Positions 1 through 11,016 of a stretch of DNA of 47,924 bases are shown here, in pieces. Positions within the stretch are counted from its first letter, which is position 1, and every line of letters starts with the position of its first letter. The notes below the pieces were generated by a model. It was not told where the DNA came from, searched no databases, and saw only the letters and a list, made by a program, of their open reading frames with translations. The translations under genes were made by a program, and so were the position numbers. Origin of the DNA: Trebouxia sp. TZW2008 (lineage: Eukaryota; Chlorophyta; Trebouxiophyceae; Trebouxiales; Trebouxiaceae); assembly GCA_002118135.1 (NCBI GenBank), contig BDIU01000453.1, positions 1 to 47,924 of the forward strand. Direction: 5' to 3'.

Positions 1-19
1 GCCACCTCCTGACTGATCG

Positions 20-480
20 TCATAAATCCATCCAATAAAGCCTGCAAGCAGACAGACAGTGGTGAACTGACCCAGCACATTCACCTAGTTGAGCGACCTT
101 TATTTGCTTGGTAGCTTGCAAGCCTGGCCCTTCACCGCCACATTTTGACTAACTGTCATGACCCTGTCAAGCAATGCCTGCAGCAAGAGCAATGTTAAAC
201 TGTATCAAGCACATTGTGAGGGGTGGCCACCACCAGCACACTCCCCACCAGAAAGGCAATGGTAGCTACATCCCCAGCCATGCTTGTGCAGCTCATGCCT
301 GTCTCTTGAAGCCCTGAATCAGCGCCTGCAGAGGCAACCCAATGGTCTCTGAGGTAAGTGCAATGCATCATAAGCATATAAGTGCAGCGTATGTTCAGAG
401 CATGCAAGTCCAGCACTTGTCCTGCGGCGCCTCACTTGTTGTCTTGAAACTGTTAGTCAAGGCCTGCAGCAACAAGGATA
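20..480 (-). repeat. Degenerate tandem array of exon-like pieces (about 4 copies)
   Basis: A short block ending in gcctgcag or gcctgcaa recurs near 45, 178, 331 and 465, spaced roughly 133-153 bp. Read on the minus strand, each gives an acceptor-like ctgcag or ttgcag followed by a short GC-start coding-like block. The array lies just 3' of the minus-strand gene at 649-3094, so it may be duplicated copies of that gene's terminal exon. The copies are diverged and the unit boundaries are approximate. Confidence 0.35.
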
Positions 481-648
481 ATGGTGTATTGAGACAAACA
501 TTCTGCCCATCAGAAATGCAATGTTGGTTTTGCAACCCCAGCTACTGTGTAACAGCTCTTGGCTGACCTTCTTGGACTCCTGCCACAATATCTGCCAAGA
601 CCTGGAACATGGCCACTATTTTGCAGCAGCAAAAGGGCAGCCTCTTAC

Positions 649-3094
649 CTTTGGCAGGTACTCTACAAAAGTCTTTTGCATCGCAGTGCCAAGCTGCTCC
701 TCTGATGGATTGGGCAACAAGGCAGAGACTCTAGGGCACTCCAGGCTCAGGTTAGCGGCCACCTTGTCCAGCAAAGCGTCAGCCACATACTCCCTAGCCT
801 TCATGCTTGAGCTGTCCAACATGCTCAGCATCTTGAAGGCCAAGCAGGGGCCTGCAAGCAAAAGCAAATGAGGTTGTGAGAATGACAGCCAGCAAACAAG
901 CAACTGATGCATTACAGATACTCACAGCTCTTGAGTGTCACTTACACCAAGTCGTTGCAAGAGCGCCATTTGAAAATTTGAAGACCCAGAGCATGCTACA
1001 TGGCCAAGCACATGCTCAGTGCAAAGATGGTTGCTGTAGCAGAGTAGAAACACATCAACCTCAAAAGGATAGCACAGCTCAGGCAAGCATGAGGCACATG
1101 CAATGAGGGACATTACATCACCGCGATACAGAAAGCTGGCCATCTTTCAAGCTCATATGTCCACGTTGAAACATGATCCTATTGTTGGTCCATCCCCGCT
1201 TCAGCTGGTTGACAAGCCCAAATGCCTGTTGGGCCATGTCTCCAGGCAGCTGATGAGGCACGAGGTGCTGTGGTGGCCTCAATGCAGCTGAGTACACCGA
1301 CACAATCAGGCGGCCCATGTTGTACTCCTTTGGAGGAGGGGGCTTGTTGCAAACCCCGGTCAACCCAGCGTTCAACTGCTCAGCTGGGGTGCCAAGCATC
1401 TGAGCTGTGGTGGCACCAAATTCAGCTCTGGTGCTAATGGTCTGAGATATGGTGGGACCCAAGTCAGCTGTGGTGCTGCTGCTTTGTGCTGCATTGACAA
1501 CAGACTGAGCAGCAGGCTGCGGTGGCTCAGCTGAAGCGTACAGAGCATTGTCAATGACCTTAAAAGGGTTTGGCAACATGCCCTGTTCAGCACCCAGGTC
1601 TGCTGCTGCTGGTGTTGCTGCATCCTGCTTTGGGTCCTCTTGTGAAGCAGACCAGCAGCACAGCGCTTGCTGAAACTCCACATTTGCACCTGCAGCACAC
1701 AGTTTCACGTCAGGCCCTGGAAGTAAATGCTGTGGAGATGCATGCTATTCAACATTGACCAGCAGAGACAACCAGTGTAAGGAGCAAATGTATGCCACAG
1801 AAACTTGCTGCTGCCAGTGATTGATTGATGTTGGACGTCATGGTCAAGGCCTGTGAGAGAGACATGCCTCAGAAAGAGATGCGCATGTGATGCAGGGTAT
1901 GACCAGCACAAACCCAACAGCGCCAACAAATGTTGTTGCAATGCACCAGCATTAAAATCAAGATGCATGAGACAGCAGGACAGAAAGACAAACCTGAGCA
2001 ATCAGCATGAACACACCTGTGGTCTTGAAGCTTTGCCAGCAAGACGTCTGTGCCAGATTTGCTCCAGTGTGAGTCAGCACCTGGAATTGCATCCAGATGT
2101 CTGCTCCCCTCCTCACCAGCTGACACTGATGAGGGCTGAACCTGGCAGCGACCTCCTCTGCAGCAAACGAAAATGCAAGGAGTGAGAAGCTGGCAGTCGA
2201 CAGGATTGCTCTAACGGAGTGCAAGCTTCGTCACTGACGCTCACCTGGCAAGACCTTGCGTTCCAACTCCTGTAGAGTTTGAGCGTTTAGCAATTTAACC
2301 GTCAACAAGGGACTCTGTGATGGCTGCTTGTACCGCACAATGAGGTCAAGCCCGAGCTTCCTGTAAACAAAGACCTCTGTGTCATTCACTGCGAGCACAG
2401 TAGCAGGCCGGCATCTGAGAGACGGTGCCGGTGCTCACTTGACATCATCGTCGGATTTGATAGACCCGACTTTCACCTCTTGGGTAACACCCTGTATCTT
2501 GCCACCCTGCAGAAGGGTGGCCATCTCTTTTGCCCTTCCAGGCCCCGCTCAAAGCGCTTCTCGAGAACCGATATGTCAGCAACAGTCTTGCACGCCAGGC
2601 AAACCGGCGTAGAGCGCATACACGGGGTTGCTAGCGATGAGCAGCTCGTGTAGCAATGCAAAAAGAGCAACAGCTGGAAACAACAGCCGGTGAAATCTAG
2701 CATCAATAGGCTTTTCGCCAGAATGTCTTCTTCTTCTTTCGACTCTTCTTCTTCACAATCCAGTACAGAGACGACCTGCGCTGCGCAGGCGCTCCTGTTG
2801 CGCCAAGCGAGCAGCTGGACTGTGTATACGCCTTGGCGCTGTGCAAGCGCTCTTAGTGCTGTCTGAAAGTAGCTGCTGGCGAGGCGACTTCTGAGGTAGG
2901 GGCTTGAGTTTTCGTCTCAGTTCAAGCTTGACCTGTGCAGGACTCCTGCCAAACAGTGCTAGTACGATGAGGAGGCAGGCTAAAGCAACAGCGAGAGAGA
3001 ACTGGGCTATGCGCAAAGTCGACGGACATTTTGGAGGCAGAGCAGAAGACAACGCAGACAAGACAAGCGAGAAGTCAAGGGCGAATTTACGCAT
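649..3094 (-). CDS. Multi-exon hypothetical protein with an N-terminal membrane anchor
   Basis: I do not recognise the family. The chosen start is the ATG at 3094, which opens a first exon down to about 2776. That exon has one strong hydrophobic segment (core SLAVALACLLIVLALF) followed by a basic stretch, so it is probably a signal-anchor protein. Further minus-strand coding blocks bounded by AG and GT are seen near 2500-2685 (including LLQGGKIQGVTQEVKVGS), 2267-2362 (LGLDLIVRYKQPSQSPL), 2040-2157 (EEVAARFSPHQCQL), 1120-1700 (Ala/Gln/Pro-rich linker, then KEYNMGRLIVSVYSAAL) and 649-851 (AREYVADALLDKVAANLSLE). The last exon starts after a ttgcag acceptor at 851 and ends at a GTAAGA donor at 649, so the gene continues further left. 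The frame in the 2500-2685 block was not resolved cleanly and may hide an intron or frameshift. Exon existence is fairly sure; the full model is not. Confidence 0.5.
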
Positions 3095-3169
3095 GAAGGC
3101 AAGCTGCAAGAGACGATGGATTGCTGCGTCCGGCAATGTCACGCCAGCGCGCAGGCTACCTGGCAAAAG

Positions 3170-3670
3170 CTGGAGGAGAAGCGCGTTGAAAAGAATTCAG
3201 CAAGTGTTTTGACCTGGCAGAGGCTAAAGCCGCAAATCTGGACTCGCGGCCCGTTGCTGTTCACGGAATGCTGCTGGACGGCATACAGAAGCTACTTGAC
3301 GCAACAGAAGCACCTTGGTATGACGCTGGAGATTGGAGATTGGAGATTGGAATCCCTTCAGGAGATGTCTAGGCAGATCACAGCAGCAACCAAGCCGAGC
3401 AACACTGCAGAAGCCCTTTGGACCTTGCCAGAGAGTTTGGCAGCAAGCCCAGCCATGAGCAACTCGAGCAGCCATCAGCCGTGCCCCTTGCTGACGCTGT
3501 GGCAGCAACACAACCTGAATAGCTACAATATAACAGACAGTCTATCCCAGGACAGCCCTTACAAACAGCAGCAACTTGTTGGGGAGGAACTGCCGGCCAG
3601 CAGTCAAGCAAAGGTACTTGTTTGCAGGAAGCTCAGGCTTAATTTGATCATTCAATACAGTACATGAGAC
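3170..3670 (+). other. Region of weak coding potential, unassigned
   Basis: Two overlapping plus frames are open here. One carries a protein-like stretch (for example FDLAEAKAANLDSRPVAVHG, then GMLLDGIQKLLDATEAPWYD) that stops near 3390, and the other stays open to 3667. No start with good context, family match or clean splice pair was found. It could be the 5' end of a plus-strand gene divergent from the gene at 649-3094, or chance. A 7-bp repeat (ggagatt, 3.3 copies) lies at 3328-3350. Confidence 0.2.
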
Positions 3671-3768
3671 GGTCTGTATTTGGCTTTCAGCAAATGGTAC
3701 AAACAACAAGCCCATAGTCCCATTTTGCATGTGAGATTGGATGGCTTGCTCATGCTGGTTCACTTTCA

Positions 3769-3802
3769 TGACCTGACGCTCTCATTGACCTGACGCTCTC
3801 AT
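3769..3802. repeat. 17-bp direct repeat, two perfect copies
   Basis: The unit tgacctgacgctctcat occurs at 3769-3785 and again at 3786-3802 with no mismatch. It lies in gene-free sequence. No function is evident. Confidence 0.9.
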
Positions 3803-4444
3803 TAACCCTGCCTGATTGCGCTGGCGTGCGTTTTGCTGTTTGTCATTCCTCTCACCATGCACTTACAGGTAGCTTGCCTGTGAACTTGGCGCTTGACTGT
3901 GCAATGTATTTATGACCTTGCGGCACAAGAAGACCGTAGGCAACTCCAACCTAAATGTTCCCAGAATTGACAAATACCCTGAATATCAGTCGCCATGTAC
4001 AATCATCCACCAATCTCAGCTCCCAAAACAATCAAATTCAACCTTGTGGAGAAGAAGAAGGATCAATTTTGAAACATATGGCAGTTCTCATGATAATTAT
4101 AATAGGCCGCAAACATGACAAGACCTGCCAACAATGATGATTGGCAATGCCAGTGTCAAAGCAAATGTTGGCCAAGCAGAACTCTACAGAAAATTTGTCA
4201 TTGCACAAAAGTGTTTTACATGACAAGGCCAAATGATAGTGTTGGACACATCATCTTCTCAATTCTCGGCTGACTTGCAAAGAGCAGCCTCGCTTGATGA
4301 ATGTGAAACAGTCGTTTTGCTAGTGCAAGGTATGTAAGTGATTACAAAGACTTGAGCGTGAGTATTGTGTTACACTGTATTGAGTATACTACGACGATGA
4401 GTCAACATGCCTGATTTGCACGCGGCCATAATCTTTGTATGAAT

Positions 4445-4552
4445 GCTGATTTCTTGTCAACCCAAGGTCCGAGCAGCGTGACCATGCAAACGTTGATTGC
4501 TGATTTCTTGTCAACCCAAGGTCGAGTCGCGTGACCATGCAAACGTTGAATG
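4445..4552. repeat. 54-bp tandem duplication
   Basis: The block starting gctgatttcttgtcaaccca and ending in accatgcaaacgttga occurs at 4445-4498 and again from 4499. The copies differ by a few bases in the middle (gtccgagcagcg against gtcgagtcgcg), so this is a fairly recent tandem copy. Confidence 0.9.
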
Positions 4553-5950
4553 AGATAAATATGTGTTTCAATGACTACTTGATAGAGGTTGTCGTTGTCT
4601 GCATCAAAATGCAATTTGACCATACAGTTTGGTCAATTTGCACATGTGCGTTTGCGCTCCCACCTGCATGTATTGTGGTGCCGCCAGTGCTAGTGTGACG
4701 AACTATTAGATAACCGCGTAAGTCGATATCAGTCAGCACTTTGTCACAACAAAAGTTTGCAATTGCAATAGATGCTGCGGGATTTAGTCAATATGACAAA
4801 TAATTTACTGATGTTTTGATGCTCTTGATATTTAGCTTAGCTCTTTGCAGCAGAACTCTCTCTTTTACAGTCTCGACCCGTAGTTTGTTTCAAGCTCCAA
4901 TTTGACAATGTAGTTTACACTGGCGGAGCTCTGCTTCCGCCGTCCTTGTAAGTAGCATTTTCACCGGTCAACTCGTCCTACGACATACATGCTTGCATGC
5001 ACGCTTGCATACGTCCTTGCTTAAAGACCCTTGAGGGCATCTCATTTGTGCCAAATGCGTACTACCACAACGAGTGGTACGTGCCCATCATTTGCATATC
5101 GCTGACATTATCCAGGCTGACTATTCAAATCTGCAAATCGTAGCCATTCCGATCTGATGGCCTCACTGCAACCAATCTTTGGTGCCTGAACAGCTTCCAT
5201 ATTAATATCGTTTCCTGAGCTTGAGATTAATCATATAATCAAGGCAATCCATATACACACCTAAACATCTTGGCAACATCATGCATAAAATAATATGAAA
5301 GCACTCTACATCGTTGATACACGTTGCACAAGGTCTTGCCATGCCATTGCGCTCTCTCCAAAAGCACACCTACCTAGTAAGTCTACAAACGAAACATAGC
5401 TGGACCTCATGCCAATAAAGCTACTTCAACTGGTCAAGCTGGGATGATTTTGCTAATCATACACAACACACTGCATGTTTACAATACAGCTGGTAATGAG
5501 TACAATATGTATATTTGCATGTCTGACCACTGACCATAGGGTTTCTCCTGTGTTTGTCATGGTTATGTCAAAATTTAGGGTTCTAAGCAGCCATGTGGTG
5601 TGTGGAGTAATACCCTTTGTATTTGAATTCAAATTTAAAGATCATTACTACCATAAGGTTCTTTGTATACCCTGTAACCAGCAGCATTCAGTATTCCCTT
5701 ACTAATTGGCTGCACAAGTACTGCACTAAGTACTATTTCTTGTTATTACTGAATTTGTAACCATGTTGTAATTTGTAACCATAATTAGAGAAAGGATATA
5801 GACCCCTAGTAGGCCACTGTGGTTGTGGGTTCAAACAGAAAGCAGTCAACCTTGCAAGCTGCTCATGAAGACATGGTGCTAGGGATGCTGCCCCGCAACT
5901 TTGATCTCAATCCTCAACTAGGACTGATCCAGCAAGCATGGATCCCTGAA

Positions 5951-6002
5951 TGTGCTTGCAATGTGCTTGCAATGTGCTTGCAATGTGCTTGCAATGTGCT
6001 TG
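5951..6002. repeat. 11-bp satellite, unit tgtgcttgcaa, 4.7 copies
   Basis: Four perfect copies run from 5951 to 5994, followed by a partial fifth copy. The array falls inside a short open plus frame (5819-6028), where it would encode a short Cys/Ala/Asn/Val-rich repeat. I do not regard that ORF as a gene. Confidence 0.95.
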
Positions 6003-6817
6003 GTCTCACAGTTGGATGTTATGGCTGAGACCCCACTTTTGCAGAGATGATGCTGACTTTGTATTGTAGAGACCTCCATTTGTCAACAAGCCATGTCCAT
6101 GAGTGAGAAGGGTGTCAAGCATCGCGTGTATGCGTTCAATAGACAGCTGGAAGCTTGTTGGTTGCCACACAAGTTCTTGAACACATGCAAGGGTAACTTT
6201 TTTAAGGCGAAATGGTAAGATGGCACATGTGGGGCCGGGGCCTGCTTACACTCTGCTATTCATCATGTGCACTAGTGTCTGAATAGATTGGTTGATGACC
6301 ACATCTCGCAACCAGACTTTGTTTTGCTTGTTGCTGCATGTGCATACCAAGTTGGCATGTCAAATAATTGACAAGACAAACTTGGATGCTAACCTTGCAG
6401 GCTTAGCCAAGGGCAACAAGGTATTTGCTTGTAATGAAGCAACCCTTGCTTTCAACGTTCCAATAGCAAAACCGCACCATCTAGTGACTGACGGGCTGAT
6501 TGCCTATGTGCTTGCTAGTCTTTTGGCACACCAGCGATTTGTTGCAATGCATTTGCTACATCAATTGCGTGACATTACAATGGTGTCTCGAAACAATTTG
6601 CGTTAGGTTCATTGCTTTTTACAATTTTGTGAATAGTCATTTACAACACTTCTAGTCAAAACCACATCCACTGTGATACAAACTTGCAACACACTGTTGC
6701 GTCATGTCAATGCCACAAAGCAAGCAGCCTAGTCACAAAGATTGGCATGCCAACATCAACATGAAGCGACTTCAGCTTGCTCTCCTTAGAGCTCTTGAAT
6801 TGCAGCCCACAATATAC

Positions 6818-7013
6818 CTGCAGTGGCCATGTAATCAGGAGCATTGGAATTGGTGATGCTCGACAGAATATGCTGCCACGTGAGCATGTAAAGTATTATA
6901 CGCTCTGGAACCATCATGTCCCATGCAATCTTCACGCAATCTTGCAAGTTCTCCACCTGATGCAAGCATCCAGCAGGCACGTGCACCATCTGACCATGGT
7001 GCTGATATGCAGT
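6818..7013 (-). CDS. JmjC domain (KDM3-like) C-terminal exon
   Basis: This single exon lies between an acceptor (gtccag) at 7014 and a donor (GCAG|GTATAT) at 6817. The peptide reads TAYQHHGQMVHVPAGC, then LHQVENLQDCVKIAWDM and MVPE. It follows the JmjC signature of KDM3/JMJ25-type histone demethylases: W-x-x-x-Q-x-x-G-x-x-V-x-[IV]-P-A-G-C-x-H-Q-V-x-N-L, then C-x-K-[IV]-A-x-D and P-E. The His after PAGC is the expected third iron ligand. The first two ligands (HxD) should lie in an upstream exon. The sequence 5' of the acceptor stays partly open (LWCMMSKDADSVELLRIV, then a stop), but I did not find an HxD motif there. It may therefore be a fragment or decayed copy. The family assignment is fairly sure; whether the gene is intact is not. 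Confidence 0.65.
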
Positions 7014-7238
7014 CTGGACGTAAGCACAGCTTGGCACATGCAACAGTCAAGTCCTTGCCACAACCCTCATCGCCTTCTTAATGCTGTCTTTGCTCACAAT
7101 CCTCAAAAGTTCTACCGAGTCTGCGTCTTTGCTCATCATGCACCACAGGTTTTGCCTGAGCCTAGGATCTGCTGTTCCCTGCATCCATCAAAGGCATTGT
7201 TGATGGTGTATCTGTTGACTCAACACAAAGCTGATTGC

Positions 7239-7650
7239 TCACCTTCCATACACAAATGTATACCGCGGTGCCGCACCCCATGCACTGACTGCCCTGACTA
7301 TCTGTGTCCTTCTCCAAAGATTATGCTCGATCCGGAGCTGCTGGTGCAGAAAAGCTAGCGCTGCTTGTTTAGGATCGCCGCTTTGACCAACAGCCACCAG
7401 GCAAAGGACGAGCCTTTTTGTTGCCGGGCTCGTCTTCAGCTGTTTCAGCTTTCCTATCCTGTGCAGTACTGTTATGTCTTCAACTCGTGGCAATTTCCAA
7501 TTGTGTTGGCTCTCGTCGGCAGCAGTCTTCGACAAACGATTGGCGTGGCGCTGCAAAGAATGGTAATTCTTGAAAGGCTTGCGGCAAAAGGGATACTGCA
7601 ACACACCGCCGGTGTGACACCGGTGCCGGCTCTGACTGGAACAGCGGTGT
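7239..7650 (-). CDS. ORF with a damaged C2H2-finger-like motif
   Basis: This open minus frame gives a finger-like block FCRKPFKNYHSLQRHANRL. The second Cys, the Phe/Leu core and the first His are in C2H2 positions, but the first Cys is Tyr and the last His is Leu, so it should not bind zinc normally. The downstream residues are basic and then acidic with no recognisable domain. It lies directly upstream of the JmjC exon on the same strand and could be its 5' portion or an independent relic. The frame also reads into the 10-bp minisatellite, so its 5' end is not trustworthy. Confidence 0.3.
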
Positions 7651-7657
7651 GGCTCTG

Positions 7658-7758
7658 CGTGGCCCAACGTGACCCAACGTGACCTAGCGTGACCCAACGT
7701 GACCTAGCGTGGAACAACGTGACCCAGCGTGGCCTAGGCGTAACCCAGCGTGACTTCG
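7658..7758. repeat. 10-bp minisatellite, unit cgtgacccaa / cgtgacctag
   Basis: Ten consecutive units, nine of 10 bp and one of 11 bp, all begin cgt and most begin cgtgacc. Two alternating variants (cgtgacccaa and cgtgacctag) repeat in order, which points to growth by a 20-bp step. The array is at the 5' side of the minus-strand ORF and JmjC exon. Confidence 0.95.
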
Positions 7759-8480
7759 ACTCAACGAGTCAAATGTGAAATGGGCGCAACTCTTGTTTAT
7801 ATCAATGGTATACACAGGCTGTAGTGAATGCAACCGTTGCGTGCTCATTAGTGTTAGCTGATGAACATCTTTGCAACACGTTGCACACTTTGATCACGAA
7901 CCTCTTTGTGTGTCCTGGAAGCACAGAGGTAGTCAAGATGATCACTTCTCCGAGAACATTACAAGTAGCTGACGCCGTGACACTGGTGGCTGAAGCACTG
8001 TGTTGCCAATTTGAGCTAGTGTAAATTTGCCAAAGAAGATCATGGATTCAAGCCAGAGAACAATGCAAATTGCTCTGCCACAGGGAAACATGTTGGTACA
8101 CTCAACGTTCGGCTAGCTGTATTTTGAACTTGCCCGGACACTACTTGCAAATTTGCTAAAACATGGCAGACTGCTAAAGCACCAACAAAAGTGCATGTAC
8201 GCATGTGCTTTGACAGGCTTGTCAACATAAACAGCTTCCTCATAACGCACTCATCTGACTAGCATAAACACAGCAATGCCTGAAGGGAACTTCCCTTCGG
8301 AATGTACAGCAGGACCACTGTGTAGAATGTGACAACAAACTCTGTTGGCCCTTAGCAACCAATGGTGGGCTAAAAAGAAAACAGTAGCATTGCAAACCTT
8401 CACAAATTGAGGGTGCATGTGATGCATCAACACAAGTTGTTTTGACAAAATCAAGAAGAGAGAAAAATTAGGATTTTGTA

Positions 8481-10000
8481 CTATTTGCATGCGAGCTTGG
8501 CTTGAATCATGCTGGATATTTTGCCCATGGCGTCTGCATTTTTTGGGTCATGTTGAAACATACCCTCAATATCAAAGCCATGCAAACTCAGCAGCTTATG
8601 CACATCATAAGATGATGGGCATGTTTGAAGGTACAAAGGGCGATCTGCGCTACCTTCCACCGGGGGGCGGCGTGGGTGTGCCTCGTTGATCAGCACCTCT
8701 GGTTCAAGCCGCAACAAGTATTGAGTTCCCGTGGTTTGTTTTGGATACAAAAATGCCAAGCCCAAAGCATCCCACATGCAGTAGCCACCATTCCTAACCT
8801 CACCGGTTTCGTGAAGCACCTGTGCTTTTTCACTGGACGAAAAGAACTTCCAAAATATGCTTGAATCACCATTGATGCATGTTGCTTCCCGCATCTGCCT
8901 GAGAAACTCACATCCAAGCCTTGATTGGTCACCACTGCAAGACACATTTGTAGAACATTCAGATGTGCAAGGTGTTGCAACGGGAATATACATTTGACCC
9001 AATATAAAAGCTAGTTGCAGACGAGCGGCATTTCTCACCTGAGTCCACAGATTATCACGTGTTGACGCTCTTTTGTGTAGCATATAGTGCCGACATCCCA
9101 GAACTTAAAGGATGCATCTGGGCTGAGTCTGCTGCTCTTGTAAGCTGCCAGCAACCTATTGAGCTTGATGATGAATGCCAAGCAACCGTATCTTGAGAAG
9201 CCTAGTAGAGCAGAGCTGGTCCCCATGTTTTGGCTGCATCCTTGTGCTTGTTGATCAATGCTTGCGGGCTCTAGATGGATTTCAGGCAACATCAGGTTGT
9301 CTGGATCATGGAAGAGCTGCAAGGCTTTTTGCGCATGTGTACGCATGTCAGCCTGTTGTGAAGCAAAGTCAGTGGCCTTGACATGAGGTCCAAACCAAAT
9401 GTAAGCTGGCCTGGTATGATCATTGACCTCTTCGCCCCATTCACGGTTTATCAGGGGTTGCTCTTTCCATGGTCGAGGTTGAATGCCAATGTAGCCTGGC
9501 GGTTGGTCTGACACGAGATCTGGCAGGTGTATCCATTCTTTGCAGGTCACCATGGTATCGCAGGCCAGTTTGAATGAAGGAATTGTGCCACTGCGATAAC
9601 CCAGATTGAGTCGTCCAATGAGTTGTGCAAACTCTGTGTTTCCTTGCAATTCAGGTGGCCAGTCGTACACATAATATGTTGCGGAGCCAATCTTCTCGTA
9701 TGGCTTTGTCTGCACATATTGTGGCGAAAGTAAGTTCGGCACTTTATAGCAGTAAAATTATCCCGTAGTACCGAACCACAAAGTGCGGTACTACCGGTAC
9801 CTCATGACATTTACCCGCATGGCCTCAGCGCAGGTAGGTGCATGTAAAGCTACATCAGAAATCGACAAATATCTGGTTGAACGCCGCAGCGCAGACGTGG
9901 TTTGGGCAGGGACTGGCTGCTTTGTTTGCTGTGGAACTGATCCAACAAGTGGTACGCGCAGAGAGCGAGACACTTCGAAGTCACCGTCGTCGGATCGTAA
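8481..10000 (-). CDS. Three-exon hypothetical protein, family not recognised
   Basis: The exons are 10000-9815, 9709-9039 and 8934-8481, with introns of 105 and 104 bp. All junctions are GT/AG (donors CGG|GTAAAT and CAG|GTGAGA, acceptors gtgcag and ttgcag), and the phases (0, then 2) join correctly. The stop codon ends at 8481. An upstream exon is needed, because the first block starts after an attcag acceptor with no ATG in frame. The N-terminal part is Ser/Thr/Arg-rich (AQTTSALRRSTRYLSISDVA). The middle has TYYVYDWPPELQ and PAYIWFGPHVKATDF, and the C-terminal part has NGGYCMWDALGLAFLYPKQ and CPSSYDVHKLLSLHGFDIEG. No membrane segment or known domain is visible. The clean splicing argues for a real or recently real gene; the lack of any familiar motif suggests a lineage-restricted one. 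Confidence 0.6.
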
Positions 10001-10009
10001 CTGAATTGT

Positions 10010-11010
10010 GGATTGCTGGTGCCTAAACTACATTCGACTGTTTCGCCCAACGCAAGCAGGCATGCTTTAAAAAGCACATATGCAAAGCCACACCGTGGAC
10101 GCTGCGTGCGGGCTGGCGTTACAACGCAGCTTCCCGCACACATCCCAATTGTACAACCTTTCACTGTAGCAGGTATACACTAGTAGGCGTCTGAAAATGA
10201 TCGCATTGAAGGGCAAACGGTTGTGCTAGCAGTGTGTCAGCAGCTGCTGTTGATGACTGTTTGACAGACTGCAGGTATTGTGATTGAAAAGCTCAAAGGC
10301 ATCCAGGTCAGCAAGCGGTTGCAACAGCCAGACTTTGATGACATCCGGTACAATCATGACATCCGGTGCAATCAAGAGATGCTGCAAGAAACCATGACAG
10401 CCCTAAACCAAGCGCAAATGCAAGGCGATTGAGCCTTGATGTGCAGCCTTGCTTGACACACAACACTTTACCATGTTGACTTTGCCATAAACGTTGAAGC
10501 TTGAGTTCAAAGTACCCTCATGCTTGGCTGGGCAAGCACTTGCTAGGGTACCATCGACATGTCCACTCACACTATCAGACCTTGCTTTTATGCACGTAGG
10601 TCACCTGGATACAAGCTACAAGACTGCATTGTTTTCAGCCAGATCCAGACATACATGGAACCACTTGCCAAGACTTCTCGTTGCCATTGACACACGAAAT
10701 CTAGTTGTTGCAATACTCAATGCTTCTATGTCATGTGGGTCTTGATTTGCATGCCAGTGCATTTGTGAGAGCAATGTAAAGAGAGTCTGTATGAGCAGGT
10801 TTGAGGCATTGGGATTTGTGGTGCACCAACATCATTGAGCATTTAAAAGCAGATGCACAGCTAGGCCCCAGTCTCCGGTCCCCTCACAGCCCCAGCCCAG
10901 CATTGCTACCAAGTACTCTTTTACTGGCACACACACACACACATCGGGACAGCTGTCTCCACCTGAACACTCAAGGGACCACTCCTTCAGCCGGTGAGTA
11001 AGAGCTTGGC
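10010..11010. other. Intergenic stretch without a supported gene
   Basis: Only short ORFs occur here. A small (CA)n run lies near 10928-10943. The stretch may include the 5' exon of the minus gene that ends at 8481 and the decayed 5' part of the Gag element that follows, but neither can be shown. Confidence 0.4.
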
Positions 11011-11016
11011 AGCGCA

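Larger units (their letters stand above)
3810..6290. other. Long intergenic stretch without a supported gene
   Basis: The sequence is AT-richer than its flanks and all six frames are broken into short ORFs. It contains the 54-bp duplication at 4445-4552, an alternating tgcatgc-like tract near 4988-5015 and the 11-bp satellite at 5951-6002. Nothing here looks like an RNA gene or protein exon. A separate plus ORF at 6292-6606 was considered and rejected. Confidence 0.6.

Noticed and set aside
3116..3667. Plus-strand ORF of 183 codons
   Set aside because: No family match; the more protein-like text in the region is in a different frame, so this frame is probably chance.
4918..4942. Short inverted repeat ggcgga...tccgcc resembling a terminator
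   Set aside because: The stem is only 6 bp, there is no U-run, and the DNA is eukaryotic, so a bacterial-type terminator is not expected.
6292..6606. Plus-strand ORF of 104 codons that looked transposon-like
   Set aside because: No transposase or polymerase motif could be aligned; other frames are broken.
6777..7358. Plus-strand ORF of 193 codons
   Set aside because: It lies antisense to the JmjC exon and its flank, has Cys/His/Pro-rich low-information sequence and no domain.
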